10,528 nt of DNA from Scenedesmus sp. ARA3. Its lineage: Eukaryota; Chlorophyta; Chlorophyceae; Sphaeropleales; Scenedesmaceae. Positions 7,195 through 10,528 of the stretch are shown here, piece after piece (position 1 is the first letter of the stretch; each line of letters begins with the position of its first letter). Under the pieces are notes generated by a model. That model saw nothing but the letters and a program-made list of their open reading frames with translations. It made no database searches and was not told the origin of the DNA. The stretch spans positions 1 through 10,528 of the forward strand of contig RWJK01000800.1 in assembly GCA_004335835.1 (NCBI GenBank), given 5' to 3'. Both the position numbers and the translations under genes were made by a program.

Positions 7195-7774
7195 GCAGCA
7201 TGCACTGCTGCATGGCTGCCAGTATGCCGGTGTTCCATGCGCCAGAAGCTCCGGGAGTGCGGCTGTTGTGCATGAACTGCAGGCTGCTGCCAGCTGCCCT
7301 GAAGGCCGCTGTATGCTGCAGCACGGCACTCTCCGCAAGCCGCGCAGCCGCTGCATCCTGCAGAGCACACGAACAGCACAGAATGCTAGGCAGGTTGTAA
7401 ATTATCCTGCTGCTGAAGAACTAGCTTGCTGCTGCTGCCTCCTGAAATAGGCGACACAATGTATGTGAAGTGCAGATGTGCACTGGCAGGGTGCAGACAA
7501 GGCCGTGCCAGCAGCTTAGTGTCTATGGCGCAGGGTGACACACAGCCAACAGCAATGCTATATATTTGCCTGCAAAATCGCTGGCAGCGTGATTTTGAAG
7601 AAAATCAAATGTGCAAGTGGCTGACATGTGCCTGCAGGAGTTACCCGCCTGGGAGTCATCCACAACCACCACACTGCCGGGCACTGCAGCCTGCTGCAGT
7701 ATGGATGGCAAGCACACGCTCCCCAACAAATGTGGCCGGTTGCACGTCGCAACAACAACCACGACGTCCGCCAT
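1..7774 (-). CDS. Multi-exon tandem glycosyltransferase (GT2-like, two domains) with C-terminal protein-kinase-like domain; 3' end outside window
   Basis: The exons join in one frame: 7774-7645, 7350-7033, 6736-5666, 5439-5146, 4787-3803, 3051-2500, 2210-2131, 1650-1437 (or 1325-1208), 1038-530, then 265-202 or 119-59. Domain order by residue: GT-A domain 1 (about 3-300; VVVVDDS, RTPGASGAWNTG, LDDDDCW at 149-155, TDRDLCIRL near 258); Ala/Ser linker; GT-A-like domain 2 (about 459-940; VLVVG, FENGG, WVLDDDKRL with DDD at 594-596, DAGAPPLPAAS, YYDLSAAH, GGSTFVL, RRSDMLW); helical region (about 960-1215); kinase-like N-lobe (YIGSGGEGLVF near 1283, LYKV lysine near 1306). Known for GT-A folds: DxD-type acidic motifs bind the metal and nucleotide sugar. 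Donor and acceptor sugars cannot be read from the sequence. The architecture resembles large bacterial proteins, so transfer is possible. The start is the first ATG of the open frame (7774, context GGCATGGCG), giving a first beta strand just after Met; an upstream non-coding exon is possible. No signal peptide is visible. Confidence 0.82.
59..119 (-). CDS. Exon 10b: kinase-domain exon, second copy
   Basis: The acceptor CTGCTGCAG ends at 120 (phase 1); a GTGCAG donor at 58 leaves phase 2. It reads GTVLADLAHHEPYLALHNG, matching exon 10a at most positions, with no stop. As with exon 8, the two copies share entry and exit phases, so they cannot both be included without a frameshift. The rest of the gene lies beyond the window. 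Confidence 0.52.
122..171. repeat. Interrupted CAG run in intron before exon 10b
   Basis: Two CAG clusters with an AACAGCAGC interruption. On the sense strand it is CTG repeated up to the CTGCAG acceptor of exon 10b, so it may act as the pyrimidine-containing tract. Confidence 0.85.
202..265 (-). CDS. Exon 10a: kinase-domain exon, first copy
   Basis: Follows a CTGCAG acceptor (ends 266) in phase 1 and reads GNVLADLACNEQYLALHSGK. It ends in phase 2 at GTGATG (201), or at GTACAC (207). It continues MWLLQYGPHMP of exon 9 with no stop. The last bases of the exon are uncertain because two donors fit. A diverged copy lies at 119-59. Confidence 0.52.
530..1038 (-). CDS. Exon 9: start of kinase-like domain
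   Basis: The acceptor AAACGCAG ends at 1039 (phase 2) and the donor GTGACA is at 529 (phase 1). It encodes a helical SALMRHACCASKLVRSAACR stretch, a Ser tract, then CSLSYIGSGGEGLVFADK, a Gln tract, LYKVCLWG and, after a poly-Ala insert, FKVAEVGSRG and MWLLQYGP. The Gly-rich GSGGEG with a downstream Lys fits a protein-kinase N-lobe (P-loop and beta-3 lysine). The catalytic loop would lie in later exons outside the window, so activity cannot be judged. Confidence 0.72.
1129..1545. repeat. Direct duplication of about 180-190 bp containing exon 8/8'
   Basis: Positions about 1129-1311 and 1368-1540 align closely, offset by roughly 230-240 bp. The shared DNA runs from GCTTGCA-CA, through CACACTAGCTGGCA (1145 and 1384), to GTGTGGCTACAGCCTG (1296 and 1525). 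It includes the exon body, its donor and flanking intron, so the exon was copied with its splice signal. Confidence 0.8.
1208..1325 (-). CDS. Exon 8' (short alternative copy of exon 8)
   Basis: Acceptor TTACCCAG ends at 1326 (phase 1); donor GTGACT starts at 1207 (phase 2). Length is 118 nt (2+114+2). It reads GAELQAVATLAGVLQQLMS, then QHNVSEAAAGQVAAHMLQN, clearly homologous to exon 8 (AVATLASVLQQL). No stop codon occurs in frame. It is either a real alternative exon or a recent duplicate still under some constraint; which copy is spliced in cannot be told from DNA. Confidence 0.55.
1437..1650 (-). CDS. Exon 8 (long version): helical segment
   Basis: Enters in phase 1 after TACTGCAG, itself preceded by a (CTG)n run, and leaves in phase 2 at a consensus donor GTAAGT (1436). 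It encodes VGADLAAMRVELAALQAIYS, then LHTAWRQLL, then QAVATLASVLQQLTSQHS and IAAHTLWN. The second half is repeated as exon 8' at 1325-1208. Both have the same entry and exit phases, so only one can be used per in-frame transcript. Confidence 0.68.
1655..1698. repeat. (AGC)n run just upstream of exon 8 acceptor
   Basis: About 14 uninterrupted triplets. On the sense (minus) strand it reads (CTG)n ending TACTGCAG, the exon 8 acceptor. Its Leu and Ala reading frames are not treated as coding. Confidence 0.92.
2131..2210 (-). CDS. Exon 7: short helical exon
   Basis: Eighty bases reading RRVQGLLGTLQQLLDSSSG then HWWTRSTA. It enters in phase 2 from acceptor GCTGCCTGCAG (ends 2211) and leaves in phase 1 at donor GTGTGT (2130). 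It joins the preceding SFAAAF without a stop. The helical character and Trp-Trp continue the region after GT domain 2. Its function is not recognisable alone. Confidence 0.7.
2500..3051 (-). CDS. Exon 6: RRSDMLW block and C-terminal part of GT domain 2
   Basis: The acceptor CTTCCCCCAG ends at 3052 (phase 2) and restores RRRSDMLWCLSVQ with exon 5. It continues SSQLAVWHSR, a variable Ala/Ser segment, an EEEEG acidic stretch, then VDYAVSFFSSLLGDIEG and LRARRLQRATSFAAAF. The donor is GTGGGT at 2499 (phase 2). Of four tandem copies of the exon start, only this one continues into the full exon; the others sit upstream in intron 5. Confidence 0.83.
3001..3500 (-). repeat. Four tandem copies of exon 6 start plus its splice acceptor
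   Basis: The plus-strand motif TTGCACTGACAGGCACC recurs at 3021, 3128, 3296 and 3456 (spacings 107, 168, 160). Each is followed by a degenerate CAGCATGT-AGACCTG, which on the minus strand is a CAG acceptor followed by RSDMLWCLSVQ coding sequence (acceptors near 3052, 3159, 3340, 3487). Intronic parts also repeat (GTATGTAC..., CAGTCATGACTGCC, GATGCA...TCAGCTAGGG). The copy at 3051 is the true exon; the 3339 copy is disrupted by a small insertion and the 3486 copy has Asp changed to His. Confidence 0.85.
3803..4787 (-). CDS. Exon 5: GT domain 2, conserved core interrupted by poly-Ala
   Basis: Begins VQVVLCDFLHAADSAKLD and carries DVLLGCDAGAPPLPAAS, DAYYDLSAAHTSHLEVPF, LLGLRGGVPFLRSI and RGGSTFVLNHAALR, conserved-looking blocks of the second glycosyltransferase. 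Between LLDVSSNLQ and ALGVGNN lies an Ala-rich insert from two triplet tracts and a repeated SNLQV-AA-NP block. The acceptor is ATCACCAG (phase 1), the donor GTGAGC at 3802 (phase 2). The TGA met just past the donor supports the splice. Confidence 0.85.
4425..4481. repeat. (CTG)19 run, coding for poly-Ala in exon 5
   Basis: Nineteen perfect CTG triplets on plus. The gene on minus reads GCA, giving a long Ala stretch ahead of DDTSVAP. This is the longest perfect triplet run in the window and is likely length-polymorphic. Confidence 0.93.
4481..4616. repeat. Two-copy 90-bp-spaced repeat inside exon 5
   Basis: GGGTT...CACCTGCAGGTTGCTGC occurs at 4481-4517 and again at 4571-4607. It encodes SNLQV-AA-NP followed by Ala in both copies, so a coding block was duplicated together with its Ala run. 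Confidence 0.75.
5020..5082 (-). pseudogene. Ghost copy of exon 4 end, possible poison exon
   Basis: Within intron 4, the minus strand reads GVAWVLHDNKPLLPDR and then TGA, aligning with VAWVLDDDKRLLRNAS of exon 4. An acceptor-like TCTCGTGCAG precedes it (AG at 5084-5083) and a good donor GTGAGC follows (5019). Its 63 nt would enter and leave in phase 1, but the TGA at 5023-5021 would end translation. The Asp triad is changed to His-Asp-Asn. Confidence 0.6.
5146..5439 (-). CDS. Exon 4: GT domain 2 with DDD motif
   Basis: Encodes LGLPLHFVSRAQQ through VAWVLDDDKRLLRNAS. The Asp triad after a hydrophobic strand matches the metal-binding DxD position of a GT-A fold. The acceptor is CTCGCAG, placed directly after a CTG run; the donor is GTGGGC at 5145 (phase 1). 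The frame stops (TAA) shortly past the donor if unspliced. A degenerate partial copy of its last ~50 bases lies in the next intron (5020-5082). Confidence 0.85.
5446..5476. repeat. CAG run adjoining exon 4 acceptor
   Basis: About nine CAG triplets. On the sense strand, (CTG)n ends at CTCGCAG, the exon 4 acceptor, so it takes the place of a pyrimidine tract. The Leu frame it generates is read as intron because the phase-1 join gives FENGGDLAQQY. Confidence 0.85.
5666..6736 (-). CDS. Exon 3: end of GT domain 1, linker, start of GT domain 2
   Basis: Begins DDDCWEPNHIAACLQ, then a Gln tract, and holds NPHIQGSNLFVRL, GGFNEWLP and STTDRDLCIRL, which close the first glycosyltransferase domain. A long low-complexity linker follows (Ala, Ser runs from CAG triplets). 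Near 5915 the second domain starts with PLVLVVGMVSSS and ends at VVLFENGG. The preferred donor is GTGAAG at 5665 (phase 1), which joins exon 4 as FENGGDLAQQYQQLGL. A second phase-1 donor, GTACGC, lies slightly downstream and would add a few residues, so this boundary is less certain than the others. Confidence 0.82.
5826..5854. repeat. CTG run coding poly-Ser in exon 3
   Basis: About nine CTG triplets on plus; AGC on the coding strand gives the Ser run of the linker between the two glycosyltransferase domains. Confidence 0.88.
5959..5992. repeat. CTG run coding poly-Ala in exon 3
   Basis: About ten triplets, read GCA on the coding strand, giving the Ala run of the same linker. Confidence 0.86.
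6638..6684. repeat. CTG run coding poly-Gln in exon 3
   Basis: About fifteen triplets with one TTG interruption, read CAG on the coding strand. The Gln run follows ACLQAL, a helix shortly after the DDDD motif of domain 1. Confidence 0.9.
7033..7350 (-). CDS. Exon 2: GT-A domain 1 core
   Basis: Carries RTPGASGAWNTG, a strongly patterned stretch of the nucleotide-sugar binding core, and FVAFL leading into the DxD motif completed by exon 3. A Ser-rich tract (about 7145-7194 in DNA) is inserted just before that strand. The acceptor is chosen at GATGCAG (ends 7351) because it gives phase 1 and keeps the frame; a nearby CTCTGCAG seven bases earlier gives the wrong frame. The donor is GTGAGC at 7032. 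The codon split across intron 2 becomes GAT, giving LDDDDCW. Confidence 0.85.
7142..7195. repeat. CTG run coding poly-Ser in exon 2
   Basis: About seventeen triplets with one TTG interruption, read AGC on the coding strand. It splits the GT-A core between GAWNTG and the FVAFLDDDD strand. Confidence 0.9.
7645..7774 (-). CDS. Exon 1: N-terminal strand of first GT-A domain
   Basis: Forty-three codons plus one base. The peptide opens MADVVVVVATCNRPHLL and reaches VVVVDDSQA, the first two strands and nucleotide-binding Asp-Asp of a family-2 GT-A glycosyltransferase. The donor is GTAACT at 7644 (phase 1). The frame is open upstream to a TAG near 7862 but contains no other ATG. A pyrimidine-rich TTTTTCAG lies about 23 bp before the ATG, so a 5'UTR intron acceptor there is possible. 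Confidence 0.82.
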
Positions 7775-8161
7775 GCCGCCCGATGTTCCTAACCGTGCTG
7801 AAAAAGGGATGTCGCTAGCTGTCTTCTCAACAAGCGCAGGACACAGCCTGGACGGCAGCTACGTGTTGATACATCTGAGAAATAAAACATCACAGGTACT
7901 CATAGGCTGCGTACGTGACTGTGTGCATGTGAACCGTTGTTGATTTCTCGGACAGGGAATGGCTGGCAGAGAAACCTCGGACTGCGTAACACCACGAAAC
8001 ACGCAAAACCGTGCCACAAACGGCTGTTTTATCAAAATACAACCAATCTACAATTATCAAGATAACATCCTGCTCACACAGTGCGGATTTCTGCAAGCTG
8101 GCACAGCTGACAGCGACCAGGAAAAGCACGACATCAGCAAACGCCCCCCCACGAACTTCAA
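7775..8161. promoter_or_regulatory. Divergent intergenic region, probable bidirectional promoter
   Basis: This 387-bp stretch separates the start codons of the minus-strand glycosyltransferase and the plus-strand epimerase. It has fewer triplet repeats and is richer in A/T than the genes, notably 8028-8070. A CCAAT element lies at 8043-8047, about 115 bp before the epimerase ATG. No clear TATA box could be assigned to either gene. Part of it must be 5'UTR; transcription starts cannot be placed. Confidence 0.55.
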
Positions 8162-8381
8162 ATGCACCGATTCAACGCACAAAAAAGCAGAAGAGGCATG
8201 AGATACGCAGCTGTCCTCATCTCTACAATGGCCATTGCATGCCTGCTCTCAGCTTTTTACTTAGCCCGGCCTGGCCAGCTCCAACCAGCAGGCAGCAACA
8301 GGCGGACCACCCAAGCCTTACTTCAGTCTGTCCAGCAGCATCGTCATCCAAGCCTTGCCAAAAGGCCAGCTGGACCAACAG
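8162..8381 (+). CDS. Epimerase exon 1: cytosolic tail, signal anchor, stem
   Basis: The ATG at 8162 precedes a basic tail ([10 protein letters not shown]), a hydrophobic anchor and a stem rich in Gln, Ser and Pro. A second in-frame Met just before the anchor (8198) could also start. The donor GTGACC at 8382 is phase 1 and matches the acceptor TTACAG (ends 8609). Using the donor at 8469 would lengthen the stem by 29 residues. Confidence 0.65.
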
Positions 8382-9155
8382 GTGACCCATCAGACCGCAG
8401 TTCCAACAGAGCACCTTGGGCACATGTCAACATCACCAAGCATCCACAACCTTTAATGCAGCTAGGGGGTAGCTGCCTTGCTGTTGTCTAAGTACAATCC
8501 GTCACTCACAGCATACATACATTCCCTGCAATAGCTCAACAACAAATGCTGCTGACACCCACTGCCACTACGTATTGCCCCATATACGCTCCTCCCTGAC
8601 CCCTTACAGGCCCAGCACCACCAAGCAGCAGCCTGCTGCTGCCAGCCTGCCCTACAGCTTCCAGTCAGCAGCTGCCACCCACATGCATGCTGGTGACTGG
8701 CGCAGCAGGCTTCATAGGGTTCCACGCCTCCAAAGCCCTTTCAAAACAGCCCAAAACCCTTGTCATAGGCCTTGATAACTTCAATGCTGCCCTTTACAGC
8801 ATTCAGCTGAAGCTGCAGCGCGAGGCACTACTGCACAGCTGCTGCAATGTAACAGTCATTCAAGGCGACATACGCAACAGCAGCTTGCTGCAGCAGCTGT
8901 TTGGGTGTTATAACTTCACCCATGTTGTGCACCTGGCTGCACAAGCTGGGGTGCGGCTGTCTGTTCAACAGCCAGCACAGTACATCACCAACAACGTGGA
9001 AGGCACAGTGCAGCTGCTTGAAGCCCTCAAGCAGCAGCAGCAGCAGCAGCAGCAGCCAGCGTCACTTGTCTATGCATCCTCATCATCAGTGTATGGGGTG
9101 CCTGATGCTGCTGCAGCATGCAGCTGCAATCACGCATCTACAACCACCACCAATG

Positions 9156-9205
<50 letters not shown>

Positions 9206-10060
9206 GAGCAGCACTGCAGCATGCTGCCGAGCAGGGAGTGCTGTATGCGCTGCGGCCAGCCAGCTTCGGTGTACGCAGCCAGCAAGCGTGCAACAGAAGA
9301 TGTGGTGGCAGCATACAGCCACCAGTATGGCATCGCTGCCACAGGTGGGAGGGCACACATGCAGGAACTGCAGGAGCATGCACATCACGCGTGTGTGTGA
9401 TAAATATTTGAGTTACGTCAACATGCGCATTGCATACCTTGAAGCAGTGCCACAGACAGCGATCAGCAGGCAGACGGGGCATTTGCAATTGCACTGCACG
9501 GGGCATTTGCAATTGCACTGCTGCATGCTGAAGCTGACCGAACACATGTCGCATGCATACAGTGCATCCATGAAGCCACTGCCTGCCACTAGTCCCTCCT
9601 ACCGGGCGCTTTGTTGCTGACCTTGGATGCCGGTGCCAATGCCGCTGCCAATGCCGCTGCAGGCCTGCGTTTCTTCACGGTGTATGGGCCCTACGGCCGC
9701 CCTGATATGGCAGTGGCAAAGTTTGCTGCCAGCCTGATGCAGCGCAAGCCCATCAACATCACATGCTTTGCGCCGCCGGCAGCAGCAGCAGCATACATCA
9801 TGCAAGCCAGCCAGCAGCAGCAGCAGCAGCAGCAGCAATGGCAGCGGCGGCATAGACATACCAGAGTGCATGCAGCCGGTCTGACTCTGCCTGGGTTAGG
9901 CCCTGCACCTGTAACTGCCAGCTTGCAGGACAGCCACCGGTGCCAGCTCAGCTTGCAGGACAACCGCCGGCGCCAGCTCAGCTTGCAGGACACCAGGCTA
10001 GAGCCTCCTGCAAACAGCATGCCAGCTGTCAGGGACTTGACTGCGGTGTCGGATGTTTGA
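8162..10060 (+). CDS. UDP-glucuronate 4-epimerase-like protein (NAD-dependent extended SDR), membrane-anchored, C-terminus short
   Basis: Three exons: 8162-8381, 8610-9344, 9663-10060, both introns in phase 1. The N-terminus has basic residues and then [20 protein letters not shown], a single hydrophobic segment fitting a type II Golgi anchor as in plant GAE proteins. The SDR core follows: [14 protein letters not shown] (NAD-binding GxxGxxG), [67 protein letters not shown] (catalytic YxxxK) and [18 protein letters not shown]. Known for the family: it interconverts UDP-glucuronate and UDP-galacturonate for pectin-like or other acidic glycans. Oddities: Gln and Ser runs inside the core, and after QRKPINI the family's ARDFTY-IDD block and last ~100 residues are missing or replaced by low-complexity sequence ending [15 protein letters not shown]. 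It may be a damaged or neofunctionalised copy. An alternative exon-1 donor (GTAGCT at 8469, also phase 1) fits the frame. Confidence 0.85.
8610..9344 (+). CDS. Epimerase exon 2: Rossmann fold and YxxxK
   Basis: Holds nearly all recognisable SDR motifs, from GAAGFIG to YAASKRATE. Two triplet tracts are inserted: Gln after EALK (about 9030-9056) and Ser between VYG and the YxxxK segment (about 9158-9204). The donor GTGGGA at 9345 follows GIAATG, and the phase-1 join to exon 3 rebuilds [14 protein letters not shown] exactly. Confidence 0.9.
9030..9057. repeat. CAG run coding poly-Gln in epimerase
   Basis: Nine CAG triplets in frame after EALK, in a surface loop before the [11 protein letters not shown] strand. 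Confidence 0.9.
9157..9205. repeat. AGC run coding poly-Ser in epimerase
   Basis: About fifteen AGC triplets between the SSSSVYG strand and the YxxxK helix, where ordinary GAE proteins have a short acidic loop. Confidence 0.9.
9476..9523. repeat. 24-bp direct repeat in epimerase intron 2
   Basis: GGGGCATTTGCAATTGCACT followed by GCAC or GCTG occurs twice back to back (9476 and 9500). No role is evident. Confidence 0.85.
9628..9661. repeat. 12-bp repeat at the end of epimerase intron 2
   Basis: AATGCCGCTGCC-type units run up to the acceptor GCTGCAG (AG at 9661-9662). Although open in the exon frame, it is placed in the intron because the splice rebuilds the conserved TGLRFF. Confidence 0.65.
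9663..10060 (+). CDS. Epimerase exon 3: [14 protein letters not shown] block and aberrant tail
   Basis: Starts [20 protein letters not shown] and QRKPINI, as in GAE proteins. It then departs from the family: [17 protein letters not shown], a Gln run, a basic stretch, three near-identical LQD-repeats (30-bp DNA unit) and [11 protein letters not shown] followed by TGA at 10058-10060. The ending resembles the conserved RDFTY-DDV block, which suggests that an insertion and a stop truncated the ancestral reading frame. Confidence 0.75.
9810..9838. repeat. CAG run coding poly-Gln in epimerase tail
   Basis: About nine CAG triplets in frame in the aberrant tail of exon 3. Confidence 0.88.
9921..9998. 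repeat. 30-bp tandem repeat in epimerase exon 3
   Basis: GCTTGCAGGACA begins units at 9921, 9951 and 9981; the first two units are near-identical over 30 bp and the third is partial. Each encodes LQD plus a basic stretch. Each also contains TTGCAG, which could act as an acceptor. Confidence 0.88.
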
Positions 10061-10178
10061 CATGCGCAATAAGGAACCCTGCCGTATAGGCAGCTGCTGA
10101 CCACACTCTGCTTCACACACATGCTGCACGCATGTCCAAGGTTGCACTGTGGGTGTAGCTGTACCCCACAAAACATGC

Positions 10179-10183
10179 TGTAA
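10179..10183 (+). terminator. Probable poly(A) signal TGTAA of the epimerase gene
   Basis: TGTAA lies 119 bp after the epimerase stop codon. TGTAA is the usual polyadenylation signal in chlorophyte nuclear genes. No AATAAA lies nearby. Base composition changes just after it (fewer CAG triplets), consistent with the gene ending. Confidence 0.55.
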
Positions 10184-10471
10184 CAGTAACAGTAGTGTTG
10201 GGAGCCACTATTCGGGTGGAGCCTGCCGGGTAGGTAGTAGGGTTGGCGTAGAAAGCAGCTTCGTCTCTGCGTTCTCTGTGATAGAAAGGCGGAAAAAGCA
10301 GGCTAAGCAACCGCGGACGCAGTGCTAATACTCCTAGTTGTTGGGGCTGGGCGCGAAGTGCACGCAGAAGCTACAATTTGGGCGGTAAGGCGCACGCTAC
10401 GCAACAAGCGACTAGAAATGCTCACTTAAGATTGAGGGTTGCTTTAACTACGTTCATTTACAGGCTTGCAA
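10184..10471 (+). promoter_or_regulatory. Upstream region of next gene, with possible 5'UTR intron
   Basis: No convincing coding exon is seen. A donor-like GGCG|GTAAGG (GT at 10385) and an acceptor TTCATTTACAG (AG at 10462-10463), with a branch-site-like TTTAAC about 20 bp before it, would define a 79-bp intron ending eight bases before the next ATG. Confidence 0.4.
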
Positions 10472-10528
10472 ATGGCGGCGCTCGCACGGTCGTTAGTACT
10501 ACCACAGCTACTGCCAATGCACTTGCAG
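10472..10528 (+). CDS. First 19 codons of a further gene (partial)
   Basis: The ATG in context GCAAATGGCG opens 19 codons reading MAALARSLVLPQLLPMHLQ to the window end with no stop. It is short, with Arg and Ser, Leu-rich and without acidic residues, which would fit an organelle transit peptide or signal sequence. The product cannot be recognised. Confidence 0.45.
   Translation, partial: MAALARSLVLPQLLPMHLQ

Noticed and set aside
7890..8129. Minus-strand open frame in the intergenic region
   Set aside because: It depends on a GTG start, has no recognisable motif and lies in A/T-richer promoter-like DNA. It could only be a 5' non-coding exon.
9611..9662. Start of epimerase exon 3 at the in-frame Met near 9611
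   Set aside because: The splice ending at 9662 rebuilds [15 protein letters not shown] exactly; the extra AANAAA repeat is better placed in the intron.
1..10528. Transposable element or insertion sequence
   Set aside because: No transposase or reverse transcriptase motifs and no matching terminal inverted repeats with target duplications were seen on reading.

Overview
The window looks like nuclear DNA of a green alga. Both recognisable genes are split by many short spliceosomal introns (GT...CAG, about 80-750 bp). The DNA is packed with CAG/CTG triplet runs that become Gln, Ser or Ala tracts in proteins, and one TGTAA-type poly(A) signal of the kind used by chlorophytes is present. Intron density and repeat style suggest a chlorophycean relative of the Scenedesmus/Monoraphidium group, but that placement is inference. 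I see no bacterial operons, rRNA, tRNA, CRISPR or transposon genes.

Layout. (1) Positions 1-7774, minus strand: one long gene whose 3' end lies beyond position 1. I could join nine exons in frame: 7774-7645, 7350-7033, 6736-5666, 5439-5146, 4787-3803, 3051-2500, 2210-2131, 1650-1437 (or an alternative 1325-1208) and 1038-530. A tenth follows in two alternative copies (265-202 and 119-59). The joined frame is about 1,350-1,385 codons. It encodes a first GT-A (family 2-like) glycosyltransferase domain, a second GT-A-like domain, a helical region and the start of a protein-kinase-like domain with a glycine-rich loop. (2) 7775-8161: divergent intergenic region. (3) 8162-10060, plus strand: a three-exon gene for a membrane-anchored NAD-dependent sugar-nucleotide epimerase of the UDP-glucuronate 4-epimerase (GAE) type, apparently cut short at its C-terminus. 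(4) 10061-10471: 3' flank and upstream region of a further plus-strand gene, whose first 19 codons (from 10472) reach the window end.

The two main genes are divergently transcribed and both belong to sugar metabolism: one epimerises a nucleotide sugar, the other has two sugar-transfer domains. A shared promoter and a shared glycan pathway are reasonable but unproven.

The most unusual feature is repeated tandem duplication of single exons or exon edges inside the glycosyltransferase gene. Exon 8 and exon 10 each exist as two diverged copies that both keep phase-1 entry and phase-2 exit, so including both would break the frame, which is the signature of mutually exclusive exons. The 5' edge of exon 6, with its splice acceptor, occurs four times in tandem. 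A 63-nt degenerate copy of the end of exon 4 sits in the next intron, still flanked by splice sites but carrying an in-frame TGA. These could be an evolving alternative-splicing system, poison or decoy exons, or debris of replication slippage; transcript data would decide.
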